This document shows, piece after piece, positions 55,170 to 63,825 of a DNA stretch of 64,000 bases. Numbering within the stretch: position 1 is the first letter of the stretch; every line of letters starts with the position of its first letter. The DNA lies in contig NZ_CP036269.1 in the NCBI RefSeq assembly GCF_007744675.1, forward strand, positions 682,001 to 746,000, in the 5' to 3' direction. The translations under genes were made by a program, and so were the position numbers. The stretch is from Gimesia alba (GTDB lineage: Bacteria; Planctomycetota; Planctomycetia; Planctomycetales; Planctomycetaceae). The notes under the pieces are model-generated. The model saw nothing but the letters and a program-made list of their open reading frames with translations. It searched no databases and was not told the DNA's origin.

Positions 55170-56015
55170 TCAGTTCCATTTTGCCAGTTCTGCGTGAACT
55201 TTTTGCAGCATCAGTTTGATATCATCCTGTTCGGAAATCGGGCAGCTCTTCAGGCAGCTTTCAAGCAGTTCCACAGCAAGGCTCAGTTGTTTTGTTTTAA
55301 AGCTGAGCGCTGCCAGATCTTTTTTGTGTTTGTTCGACAGCGGGCTGAGTGCAAACAGGCGTCGCTGTACATTCCAGGCGCTCTGATAATCCTGGCGTTC
55401 TTCGTGAATGCGTTTGAGATTCATCAGCATGCGGACGATAATTTCCCGATGGCTGGCCGGCTTTAAGAGTCTGATGAGCTGGTTGTGGGGAAAATCTCCC
55501 AGTTCAGCCAACCGTTCGATACACTCCTGTTCGTTATAGATGGCTCCTTTGGCATAAGGATCAACAAATAACGGACCCGCATGTGTTTCGTAACGCACGA
55601 GGAATTGGATGGGCGCAGCGACTCCGTGAATCTCAATTCCCAGCTCTTTTCCGACTGCCATATAAATGAGCGAGAGTGCAATCGGCAGTCCCTGTTTGGT
55701 TTCAATCACGTGGTTTAAGTAGCTGCCTTCCGGCTGATGATAGCAGGCAGCGTTCCCCATGAGTCCGTGCTGTTTTGCCAGGCAGTCTACGAAATTTTGC
55801 ACCAGTGTTCGATCATCGTTGGCCAGTGCGACACGACCGGAAAGTTCACAGGCCCGAGATCGAATCCAGATCAGAACGGGCTCAAATTGCAGGTCGGGCT
55901 GGTTATCGCGGGCCAGTTCGAGGGCGGCTTTGGTGAGGTCGATATAATTATCATGGTGCAGGAGTTTTGAAAATTCCTGATCCTGTTTGAATTGTAAAAT
56001 ATTTGAAATGTCCAT
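55170..56015 (-). CDS. SirB1-like transglutaminase-fold/TPR protein
   Basis: 281 residues. The N-terminal segment (about 60-170) has YLNHVIETKQGLPIALSLIY, LGIEIHGVAAPIQFLVRY and GPLFVDPYAKG, which are the signature of the SirB1/DUF5615-like transglutaminase-fold family, with a catalytic Cys replaced or not evident. The C-terminal part is TPR-like helices (QSAWNVQRRLFALSPLSN and AVELLESCLKSCPISEQD). Widespread in bacteria, function mostly unknown. Upstream genes run away from it. Confidence 0.82.
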   Translation of the reverse strand: MDISNILQFKQDQEFSKLLHHDNYIDLTKAALELARDNQPDLQFEPVLIWIRSRACELSGRVALANDDRTLVQNFVDCLAKQHGLMGNAACYHQPEGSYLNHVIETKQGLPIALSLIYMAVGKELGIEIHGVAAPIQFLVRYETHAGPLFVDPYAKGAIYNEQECIERLAELGDFPHNQLIRLLKPASHREIIVRMLMNLKRIHEERQDYQSAWNVQRRLFALSPLSNKHKKDLAALSFKTKQLSLAVELLESCLKSCPISEQDDIKLMLQKVHAELAKWN

Positions 56016-56386
56016 TGAAAGACAGGCTTAGTTTTGAGATTGAGGGGGAGGGCGTGTCGGATATTCAATCAATCTGAGGCGCGTTTATGATACGATTCTT
56101 GTAACTGATTTAAAGGAGTTGTATCAATGTCATTCTTTCTGTGTACAGGGGAAATTTCCGGCATTTTGTAAAACCCACAAGATTGAGTCCGTTGATTCTC
56201 TCTGCCCGGTGTTTTGCTGCTGATCAAAGGCGGACCTGATTGGGAGAGGCATTCATTGGACAAATCGTTGTTAAATAACTGACCTCGATTCTGCTGCCTA
56301 GATTGACGCTCGTGGCATGAGTCGACAAAATGGGCGAAACCCCTTTTTCAGAACCATTTATATAAGAGAAGAGTCTGGTACGTTCA
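56016..56386. other. Intergenic region upstream of tyrS
   Basis: 371 bases. Holds a 14-codon frame with a good ribosome-binding site (56127-56171, reported separately). No T-box leader elements, such as a specifier hairpin with antiterminator UGGN pairing, could be recognised. Confidence 0.5.
56127..56171 (+). CDS. Very short ORF with strong Shine-Dalgarno, upstream of tyrS (doubtful)
   Basis: ATG at 56127 is preceded by AAAGGAG at ideal spacing; the frame is 14 codons (MSFFLCTGEISGIL) to TAA at 56171, 216 bases before tyrS. It has no Tyr codons, so a Tyr-attenuation leader peptide is unlikely. It could be a chance frame or a translated leader affecting tyrS. Confidence 0.25.
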   Translation: MSFFLCTGEISGIL

Positions 56387-57610
56387 ATGCAATTTTTGCC
56401 TGTGGAAGAGCAATTGGCTGTCATCCGTCGTGGTGTTGAGAAGATCGTTCCTGAACAGGAACTGGCGGAAAAATTAAAATGGAGTCGAGAGTCTGGAATC
56501 CCTCTGCGGGTGAAATACGGCATTGACCCAACAGGGATTGACCTCCATTTAGGACATACGGTTCCGATGCGGAAGATGCGTCAGTTTCAGGAACTGGGGC
56601 ATCAGGCAGTGATTATTATCGGAAATTATACGGCACTCGTAGGAGATCCCAGTGGTCGGGATGAAACCCGGGCGCGTCTCACAGCCGAACAGGTGGAAGC
56701 GAATGCGGTCGATTATCTCAATCAGGTCGGGAAAGTGATTGATCTGGAGCAGGCCGAAGTCGTCCGGAACGGTGACTGGTTCAGCAAAATGAATTTTGCC
56801 GATATTCTGGAACTCTGCAGCAAAGTGACAGTGGCCCAGTTGCTGACGCGCGATGATTTTTCCAAGCGGTATCGTGAAGAAGCAGCCATTTATCTGCACG
56901 AATGTTTGTACCCGATTATGCAGGCCTGGGATTCTGTTGAAATTAAAGCAGACATTGAACTGGGGGGCACCGAGCAGCTCTACTCGTTTATGCTGGCCCG
57001 CGATTTGCAGAAAGATCAGGGATTGAAGCAGCAGGTGAGTGTGATGTCGCCGATTCTGGTGGGCACCGATGGTGTGCGGCGGATGGGCAAGAGCCTGGGG
57101 AATTACATTGGCATCAGCGAAGCGCCGTATGAAATGATGAAAAAGTTCATGCAGCTTTCCGATGATAGTATGCCGATGTTTTATGAACTGTTGACCGACT
57201 TTCCTCTTGAAGAAGTGAAGACCATTCTTCAAGGGCACCCCAAAGAAGCCAAGGTGCAACTGGCGAAAACGATTATCACCGAGTACCACGATGCTGCTGA
57301 AGCAGAAGAAGCGGCTCAGCGCTGGCAACGGGAGATCGGTTCGGGCGGGATGCCGGCAGAGATCCCCGTGGTCACACTATCCAAGTCAAAGCTGAACGAG
57401 GATGGGACCTTACCTGCTGCGAATTTGTTGAAAGAAGCCGGGTTGTGTACATCCACTAGCGAAGCCCGGCGTTCGATTCAACAAAAGGGTGCCAAGATGG
57501 GCGAAGAGAAAATACTGATCGATGCCCATGATCAGGCGATCGCGGTAGAGTCGGGGCTGTTGCTCTGGGTGGGCAGGAAACGGTTCTGTCAGGTCGAACT
57601 GGTAGATTAA
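56387..57610 (+). CDS. tyrS: Tyrosyl-tRNA synthetase
   Basis: 407 residues. Charges tRNA-Tyr. Class I motifs: HLGH in GIDLHLGHTVPMRK (HIGH-like), then IIGNYTALVGDPSGR, the tyrosine pocket LGGTEQLYSFMLARDLQKDQ, and the second signature GVRRMGKSLGN, an R-M-G-K-S form of KMSKS. A C-terminal S4 RNA-binding domain (about 340-407) ends LWVGRKRFCQVELVD. Single-gene unit on the plus strand. Confidence 0.95.
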   Translation: MQFLPVEEQLAVIRRGVEKIVPEQELAEKLKWSRESGIPLRVKYGIDPTGIDLHLGHTVPMRKMRQFQELGHQAVIIIGNYTALVGDPSGRDETRARLTAEQVEANAVDYLNQVGKVIDLEQAEVVRNGDWFSKMNFADILELCSKVTVAQLLTRDDFSKRYREEAAIYLHECLYPIMQAWDSVEIKADIELGGTEQLYSFMLARDLQKDQGLKQQVSVMSPILVGTDGVRRMGKSLGNYIGISEAPYEMMKKFMQLSDDSMPMFYELLTDFPLEEVKTILQGHPKEAKVQLAKTIITEYHDAAEAEEAAQRWQREIGSGGMPAEIPVVTLSKSKLNEDGTLPAANLLKEAGLCTSTSEARRSIQQKGAKMGEEKILIDAHDQAIAVESGLLLWVGRKRFCQVELVD

Positions 57611-57802
57611 GATTGTTTTGTGCGTAGCCTGGCCGGTTTCAGGGGCAAACAGGGGAAATGATTCGGCGCGCGTTGCAATCGCCGACAATACTTCGTAAAA
57701 CGTTGGTTGAGCCACTTAATTAAGATACTTTATGTTCTCGGATCCCGTGTTTCACATGGGAGAGACAGTCACTTTTTTGACGTACTACAGAAAGCAACAG
57801 TT

Positions 57803-58888
57803 ATGGCAACAGGTTTTGGAATTGTCGGCTGTGGCATGATTTCGAATTTTCATGCAAAGGCGCTCGAAGAGATTCGGGGCGCCAAGCTGGTCGCCTGCTT
57901 TGATCGATTTGCAGGATCGGCTGATAAATTTGCAGAAGCGAATGGTTGCACGCCCTATCATGATTTAGATGAGATGCTGGCAGACCCCGCTGTGGATGTC
58001 GTCAGCATCTGCACTCCCAGTGGAGCACATATGGACCCGGCGGTCGCCGCAGCCAAAGCGGGCAAGCACGTGGTCGTTGAAAAGCCGCTGGAAATAACAC
58101 TGAAGCGTTGTGATGCGATCATCGACGCCTGCAAGAAAAATAAGGTTCAGCTGGCAACCATCATGCCGTCCCGCTTCGGAGCTGCGAATCAGGAATTGAA
58201 AAAAGCGATCGAGAAAGGTCGCTTCGGCAAACTGACACTTGGTGATACCTATGTCAAATGGTGGCGAACACAGGAATATTACGACAGCGGCGGATGGCGT
58301 GGTACCTGGCAACTGGATGGGGGTGGTGCGTATATGAATCAGGCGATTCATAATGTCGATCTCTTATACTGGTTCATGGGTGAAGTTGCCGACGTGAACG
58401 GGATGACCGGCACACTGGCTCATAAACGCATCGAAGTAGAAGATACGGGCGTTGCGACGATTCGCTTCAAAAATGGGGCGCTCGGCGTGATTGAAGCCAC
58501 CACCAGCGTCTATCCCGGTCTGCTCAAGAAAACAGAAATCTCCGGTACGGAGGGAACTGTGATTATCGAGCAGGACGATGTTTTGCACTGGGAGTTCTCA
58601 AAAGAGAATGCCCGCGACAAGAAAATTCGCACGGATCTGGCGAAAAAGAGCGGCAATACCGGCGGTGCCAGCGATCCCTCAGCAATTTCCTATGCCGGTC
58701 ATATGGAACAGTTGAAAGACTTTATCAAATCGATCAAAACAGGCAAGAAGCCTTTGGTTGACGGGAATGATGGTCGTAAGAGTGTGGAAATCATTCTGGC
58801 GATTTATCAGTCTTCCTGGACTGGAAAACAGGTTTCACTACCCTTGAAGCGAGATCCGAAAATTCCGAAGACTTCAAAGAAAAAGTAA
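57803..58888 (+). CDS. Gfo/Idh/MocA-family oxidoreductase (canonical)
   Basis: 361 residues from ATG 57803 (the frame extends to 57707, but that part is unlike the family). Rossmann fold GFGIVGCGMISNFHAKAL, VDVVSICTPSGAHMDPAVAA, the catalytic EKP in VVVEKPLEITLKRC, and the C-terminal segment QLDGGGAYMNQAIHNVDLLY with the conserved His. NAD(P)-dependent oxidation of a sugar or inositol-type substrate is expected. It has its own terminator (58915). It differs from the EKP-less protein at 44534. Confidence 0.92.
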   Translation: MATGFGIVGCGMISNFHAKALEEIRGAKLVACFDRFAGSADKFAEANGCTPYHDLDEMLADPAVDVVSICTPSGAHMDPAVAAAKAGKHVVVEKPLEITLKRCDAIIDACKKNKVQLATIMPSRFGAANQELKKAIEKGRFGKLTLGDTYVKWWRTQEYYDSGGWRGTWQLDGGGAYMNQAIHNVDLLYWFMGEVADVNGMTGTLAHKRIEVEDTGVATIRFKNGALGVIEATTSVYPGLLKKTEISGTEGTVIIEQDDVLHWEFSKENARDKKIRTDLAKKSGNTGGASDPSAISYAGHMEQLKDFIKSIKTGKKPLVDGNDGRKSVEIILAIYQSSWTGKQVSLPLKRDPKIPKTSKKK

Positions 58889-58914
58889 AACTGAAACGGA
58901 CGTTAAATTAATAA

Positions 58915-58948
58915 ACAGGACGAGCTCTGCATGCTCGTCCTGTTTTTT
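58915..58948 (+). terminator. Intrinsic terminator
   Basis: ACAGGACGAG (58915-58924) pairs with CTCGTCCTGT (58934-58943), followed by T6. It lies 26 bases after the Gfo/Idh stop. Confidence 0.92.
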
Positions 58949-59072
58949 TATGGGTTCTATTGTCCGGTACGAGTGGGATTTGTAAAAAAATTGATATGAT
59001 AGACAAAAGTTGCTTGAATGACTGTCTGCAGAGAGGGTTTCAATACCAACGGGACATTTTTCGGAGAATGTG

Positions 59073-60248
59073 ATGCGACTCGGATTCAACTATTTCATGT
59101 TGGTAACCACATTACTTTTTTCAGGCGTCGTATATGCAGACGATGAGAAAAAAGTGGCGAGTTCCGAAGTCAAACCGTTTCTCACGGTGCAACTGATCGA
59201 CGAACAGGGCAAACCTGTTGCGGGCGCACAGACAGGGATGTTTTCCATTTTTAAAGGCTTTAATAACGAGCATGTCGCCGACTGGAATTTTGGGCATTTC
59301 GAGCTTAAATCAGATTCCAATGGAATGCTTCAATTTTTCGATCCAGACAAATATCGTGGTATGATCTATGCGCGCCATGCTGGGCGGAGACTCGTTGCCG
59401 TCAAACGCACGGATCTCATTCAGGACAAAAAGTCGCCACTGGTCCTGACGATGTATCCCGAATGTCATGTCACCTGGCAGATCGAATGTAGCCAACTGAA
59501 ATCGAAAGGGAAAAAGCTCGGTCGGATTCAAGGGGTCAGTGCTTTCGAGAATCTGATGTGTCAATGGTGTAATGGGCCGGATTCGACACTTCATTTCTTC
59601 CTGCCGCCAGGAGCGTTTACCATCGTGGGCCACGGGGCGCATATTAGCCCGGTGGAAAAATCAATCGTGATCAAGCAGGGACAAACAGAATTCGATGCAG
59701 GAACGGTAGATGCTGATGCTAAAAAGTGGATTATGCTTGAAGGCAAGCCCGCTCCGGAAATAGTCAATGTCGTGGAATGGAAAAATGGCCCGCCTGTCAA
59801 GCTGTCGGAGTTACGCGGCAAAGTCGTTATTCTGGAGTTCTGGGGCTGGTGGTGTGGTCCTTGTGTTTACTCCGGGATTCCGGAACTCTTCAAATTACAA
59901 GACGAGTTTGCGAATGAAGATCTGGTGATCATCGGCATTCATACACCGTATGGGGAAGATGACGAGGTGACTTCGGTCAAAGCGATGAATGAGAAACTGA
60001 CCAAGATTCAAAAGAATGTCTGGAAGGGGAGAGAAATTACGTTTCCGGTGGCCCTGACACGACTGCGAAAATTGCCTTACTCGCCCGGCGGAGAACCGGT
60101 TGCCAATTCGAAAATGAGCGTCGACTACGGCATTGACGGCTTTCCGAGTTCCATTGTGATCGATCGAAAGGGCAATGTTGTGGGTAAATTCAACCTGAAG
60201 GAAAAAGCAGGCCGCGAGAAACTGAGAAAGTTGCTGGAAGCAAAATAA
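59073..60248 (+). CDS. Secreted TlpA-like thioredoxin-fold protein
   Basis: 391 residues from ATG 59073 (GTG 59070 possible), with CGGAGA upstream. Signal peptide 1-22 (LFSGVVYADD). Residues 35-210 are beta-rich with a regulatory-like start, VQLIDEQGKPVAGAQTGMF. The C-terminal thioredoxin domain has GWWCGPCVYSGIPELFKLQ (redox CGPC near 260) and IVIDRKGNVVGKFNL. A separate Cys pair, MCQWC, lies near 170. A periplasmic thiol reductase or haem/cytochrome maturation factor is likely; the partner is unknown. Confidence 0.87.
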   Translation: MRLGFNYFMLVTTLLFSGVVYADDEKKVASSEVKPFLTVQLIDEQGKPVAGAQTGMFSIFKGFNNEHVADWNFGHFELKSDSNGMLQFFDPDKYRGMIYARHAGRRLVAVKRTDLIQDKKSPLVLTMYPECHVTWQIECSQLKSKGKKLGRIQGVSAFENLMCQWCNGPDSTLHFFLPPGAFTIVGHGAHISPVEKSIVIKQGQTEFDAGTVDADAKKWIMLEGKPAPEIVNVVEWKNGPPVKLSELRGKVVILEFWGWWCGPCVYSGIPELFKLQDEFANEDLVIIGIHTPYGEDDEVTSVKAMNEKLTKIQKNVWKGREITFPVALTRLRKLPYSPGGEPVANSKMSVDYGIDGFPSSIVIDRKGNVVGKFNLKEKAGREKLRKLLEAK

Positions 60249-60269
60249 GCGGCCACACTCGGTCTCGAT

Positions 60270-60920
60270 CTAAACTTCAGGATGCGCGGCGATCACCTGC
60301 TGACGGTACAGGCGCATGATGGTGATAAAGCAGAGGAAGTCGTAGATGGTGTGCGTGGTGATCGGGATCAGCAGATTCTGGGGTGAGAAAAAGACGAGCA
60401 GCAGGCTCAGGTAAACGCCCATCAGCGTGGCGACGATCACGTACAGACGGGTGATGGAGTGGACAATTCCAAATAGCATGCTTGTGAAGACGATGGCAAA
60501 AACGACGCCGTATTGAGTTGCCCATGACTGTAGAACACCCCGAAACAGCATCTCTTCTCCCAGGCCGATAAAAATGCAGAGAATGAACAGTTCCAGAATC
60601 GAGCCATGTTCAATTCGCGGGCCGAGCTCATCCAGCAGGAACTGTTTGATCTTTTGAAATGCTGGAATGCGCGTGCGGACGGCAAACAGAAAAAACAGGA
60701 ACATGGGCATCGCTGCAGCGACTCCGATGCCGAGATCGGGCCAGCTCCAGTTCAGATTTTGTAGCGGACTGACTCCCAGGACCCAGCCGACGCCAAAGGC
60801 AATGACGATAAAGGCAATCGAAAACAGGGAACCGCCCAGGATGAAGAATTGTTGTTCTTGCGCAGTGGTGTTTTCAATTTCTTCTTCATCGTCCGAATCA
60901 TACATAGGGGGGCGGTTCAC
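60270..60920 (-). CDS. CPBP-family intramembrane metalloprotease
   Basis: 216 residues, about six membrane helices. The CPBP motifs are GLGEEMLFRGVLQSW (EExxxR, about 125-139), GIVHSITR (FxxxH-like) and ITTHTIYDFLCF, which carries the third His. An acidic N-terminal leader (YDSDDEEEIENTTAQE) precedes the first helix. The start may be GTG 60920 or ATG 60905. Related proteins process prenylated or bacteriocin-related substrates; here the role is unknown. Convergent with the TlpA-like gene by 21 bases. Confidence 0.85.
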   Translation of the reverse strand: MNRPPMYDSDDEEEIENTTAQEQQFFILGGSLFSIAFIVIAFGVGWVLGVSPLQNLNWSWPDLGIGVAAAMPMFLFFLFAVRTRIPAFQKIKQFLLDELGPRIEHGSILELFILCIFIGLGEEMLFRGVLQSWATQYGVVFAIVFTSMLFGIVHSITRLYVIVATLMGVYLSLLLVFFSPQNLLIPITTHTIYDFLCFITIMRLYRQQVIAAHPEV

Positions 60921-61191
60921 TCTCTTTTAATGGATTTTTCTCAATTATAGCATCGAATGGGGGGAATCCAAATCTGGCAAGACTAACCAGGGTTACCAAA
61001 TCTTCCTGTTTTATCTGATGGGGGGCGGTTTCAAAACTGCATCTTGCAGAAACTCACCATCTCGAATACATTTTCCCAATCTTAACAGGATGTTTTGTGA
61101 ATAGCAGGCTTCTCAGCGGTCGGTGTCTGAGATTGCCGCTGGTTTCTGTTTCCGCAGTTTACTCTTTTCCTTAAGAAGCGGTAGTGCAAGG

Positions 61192-62241
61192 ATGCTGCAC
61201 CGTTTACGTCAATGGCTCTGTCCTGACTTGGCGATCGATCTGGGAACGGCGAATACCATCGTCGCGATCCAGGGCGAGGGGATTGCGCTGGATGAACCCT
61301 CGGTGGTGGCCCTGCATAAGGGTAGCCGCAAGATTCTGGGAAAAGGAACCGCAGTCGGCAAACTGGCTAAGCAGATGCTGGGCCGCACGCCCGACAGCAT
61401 CATCGCTGTCCGTCCTCTGAAAGAGGGTGTGATCACCGACTTTGAACTCTGCGAGTCGATGCTGCGTTATTTTATTCACAAAGCCCGCCATCATTCTCGC
61501 GGGCTGAGACCACGGGTCGTGATTGCCGTGCCGGGCAGTATTACGCCGGTTGAAAAACGGGCTGTGTTCAATAGTGCGGAACGCGCCGGTGCGGGCCGTG
61601 TGTACCTGATTGAAGAGTCGAAGGCGGCGGGGATTGGCGCCGGTTTACCGATTTCCGAACCGATGGCAAGTATGGTCTGCGACATTGGTGGCGGGACCAG
61701 TGAAGTCGCCATCATGAGTCTGGGCGATACCGTTGTCAGCAATTCGGTTCGGATTGGCGGCGATAAATGCGATGAAGCCATTGTGGAATATATGAAACAG
61801 CATTTCTCATTGCGGATGGGCGTGCAGACGGCAGAAGAACTCAAACTGGAACTGGGGAGTGCGTATCCGCTGGAACAGGAATTGACGGGCGAAGTCAAAG
61901 GCTTGGATATCATCAGCAGTATTCCCCGGAAAGCCATCGTGACCAGCGAAGAACTTCGCGATGCGTTGCATGGACCTTTGGAAGCGATCTTGAATTGCTG
62001 TAAGCAGACCATCGAACAATGTAAGCCGGAACTGGTGGCAGATCTGGCGGATAACGGAATGGTGCTCACGGGCGGCGGTGCTTTGCTGCGGGGGCTTGAT
62101 TATTACATGACCGAGCAATTGGGAATTCCAGTGCGTGTGGATGAAGATCCGCTGCGGACTGTGGCGCGGGGAACTGCGATTTGCCTGGAACACTTGAGTC
62201 AATGGCGACACGCTTTCGACAATGGTGAAGGCGATTTTTAA
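61192..62241 (+). CDS. mreB: Rod-shape protein MreB
   Basis: 349 residues from ATG 61192 (AAGAAGCGG and GCAAGG upstream; the frame runs back to 61123). Actin-like fold: LAIDLGTANTIVAIQGEG (phosphate 1), VRPLKEGVITDFELCESMLR, PGSITPVEKRAVFNSAERAG, IGAGLPISEPMASMVCDIGG (phosphate 2) and MVLTGGGALLRGLDYYMTEQ. Filaments under the membrane direct side-wall peptidoglycan synthesis. First gene of mreBCD with a PBP2-like gene behind. Confidence 0.95.
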   Translation: MLHRLRQWLCPDLAIDLGTANTIVAIQGEGIALDEPSVVALHKGSRKILGKGTAVGKLAKQMLGRTPDSIIAVRPLKEGVITDFELCESMLRYFIHKARHHSRGLRPRVVIAVPGSITPVEKRAVFNSAERAGAGRVYLIEESKAAGIGAGLPISEPMASMVCDIGGGTSEVAIMSLGDTVVSNSVRIGGDKCDEAIVEYMKQHFSLRMGVQTAEELKLELGSAYPLEQELTGEVKGLDIISSIPRKAIVTSEELRDALHGPLEAILNCCKQTIEQCKPELVADLADNGMVLTGGGALLRGLDYYMTEQLGIPVRVDEDPLRTVARGTAICLEHLSQWRHAFDNGEGDF

Positions 62242-62259
62242 AGGGACGGGCCGCAGTTT

Positions 62260-63225
62260 ATGAAACGTGAGATGCGCTCATCGGAGATCAAGCTGGTATT
62301 ACTAGCGATGCTGACCGGTATCGGCCTGTATGCGGTGCCGTCTGCCTATTCGAGCCGCGTCTACAGTCTGGTACGTGATGCTGCGAAACCGGGGCTGGTA
62401 CTGGTTCAGCAGATCAAAGACTGGGAGTTACCGGCCACCAAAGTAACAGAGGACACGTCGCTCGCTCAACAACTCGAATCGAAATTGTCGAAAGCAGAGC
62501 AGGAAAATCGGCGGCTTGAGTTACAGACTCTGCAGTTATCCGAAGAACTGCAGCAGCTGAAGCAAACGGGGGCTCCCGACTACCAGACACAGGTGAGCGA
62601 ACGTCTGCTGGTGCCGGATTTGATCTCTGCTCATATTTTGGGTGAGTCATCAATTGCCCTGTTAAGAGAAGGGCAACTACTGAATCAGGGGCAGGCGCAG
62701 GGAGTGCATGAATCTTCGTTCGTGCTGCAGTCCGATTTGCCGTTGATTGATCAGGGCGCCGAACAAGGAGTGAAAGCCGGCTATTCACTATATGCCGGGA
62801 AGGCGGTGATTGGAAAAATCAGCGAAGTCGGACGCTGGACGAGCAGTCTGATACCGATCACGTCGGTGAAGTATCGCGGATCGGCGCGGATTGCCCGCAA
62901 GACGGACCAGGGATTGCAATGGGGCACCGATGGAATTCTGGTGGGACTGGGGGAAGGAAGATGCCAGTTAATGCAGATTCCACCGACCGAATCGATTCAG
63001 GTGGGACAGGAAGTGTATACGGGCGAAGTCGATCGGGAACTGCCGCTGAATATGCAATCGACTTTGGGGCAACCGATGTATTACGGTCGCGTGATCGAAG
63101 CCGAACTTCCCCGAGGCGCTCCTTACTGGAAAATCATTGTTGAGCCGGCGGTCACACTTTCGGATGTCAAACAGGTGAGTGTACTCCGGCAGATTATCAA
63201 TCCGCGGCGGATGCTGACGAACTGA
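62260..63225 (+). CDS. mreC: Rod-shape protein MreC
   Basis: 321 residues. One N-terminal membrane helix (about 10-27), a coiled coil (about 65-110, LAQQLESKLSKAEQENRRLE), then a beta-rich periplasmic region of the MreC type (VLQSDLPLIDQGAEQGVKAG; IGKISEVGRWTSSLIPITS). Links MreB to the elongation machinery. 18 bases after mreB and 15 before mreD. Confidence 0.92.
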   Translation: MKREMRSSEIKLVLLAMLTGIGLYAVPSAYSSRVYSLVRDAAKPGLVLVQQIKDWELPATKVTEDTSLAQQLESKLSKAEQENRRLELQTLQLSEELQQLKQTGAPDYQTQVSERLLVPDLISAHILGESSIALLREGQLLNQGQAQGVHESSFVLQSDLPLIDQGAEQGVKAGYSLYAGKAVIGKISEVGRWTSSLIPITSVKYRGSARIARKTDQGLQWGTDGILVGLGEGRCQLMQIPPTESIQVGQEVYTGEVDRELPLNMQSTLGQPMYYGRVIEAELPRGAPYWKIIVEPAVTLSDVKQVSVLRQIINPRRMLTN

Positions 63226-63240
63226 GGAAGGAACGAACTC

Positions 63241-63780
63241 GTGAAATTATTCAGTTTATTGATCTTCGGTTATCTTATGCTGATCGCTCAGATCAGCTTT
63301 GTGCCCAATGGGGACGTTGCGGGGAGTCATCCCAACTTGCTGCTGCTGGTATTGTGCTTTGCTTTGTTCTGGTACCGTGATCCGCGGGTTTTTCTGTGGG
63401 CGATCGTGACAGGGCTCATCTGTGAGACTTTCGATGCAGCGATTCCGGGCACGGGCATTGTATTACTGACGGGGCTGATCTGGCTGGCGTACCGCATCCA
63501 GATTCATTTTCAGATCCGTTCACTGATCAGTCGCTTTGTCCTGATGGCGGCATTCGCATTTATCTTTGACAGTCTGTTTCAAATCCTAAATCGACTGGAA
63601 ACGCAGGCCTTACCCGATCTGACTTTGTTGGCACAGCAGACAGTCGGAAATGCGCTCTATACTGCGGTGGCGGGACTTGCTCTTCTCATCTCGTTCAAAC
63701 TCGTTCTGAGGTTGGTGCCCCTTGATTTTGAGCAGAATCTGCATCAGGGAACCGGCTATGAAAGTCGCTACTCCCACTGA
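63241..63780 (+). CDS. mreD: Rod-shape protein MreD
   Basis: 179 residues, start GTG 63241 after GAGGAAGGAAC. Five or six hydrophobic helices in the MreD arrangement, from LFSLLIFGYLMLIAQISFV to TAVAGLALLISFKLVLRLV. Sequence similarity is low, as usual for MreD, but position and topology support it. Confidence 0.85.
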   Translation: MKLFSLLIFGYLMLIAQISFVPNGDVAGSHPNLLLLVLCFALFWYRDPRVFLWAIVTGLICETFDAAIPGTGIVLLTGLIWLAYRIQIHFQIRSLISRFVLMAAFAFIFDSLFQILNRLETQALPDLTLLAQQTVGNALYTAVAGLALLISFKLVLRLVPLDFEQNLHQGTGYESRYSH

Positions 63781-63825
63781 TTGTGTTTCCCTTCCAGATC
63801 TCCTTCAGAGTAACCTTTTATTCCC

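Noticed and set aside
56016-56386. T-box riboswitch before tyrS
   Set aside because: No specifier loop, T-box motif or terminator/antiterminator pair could be found.
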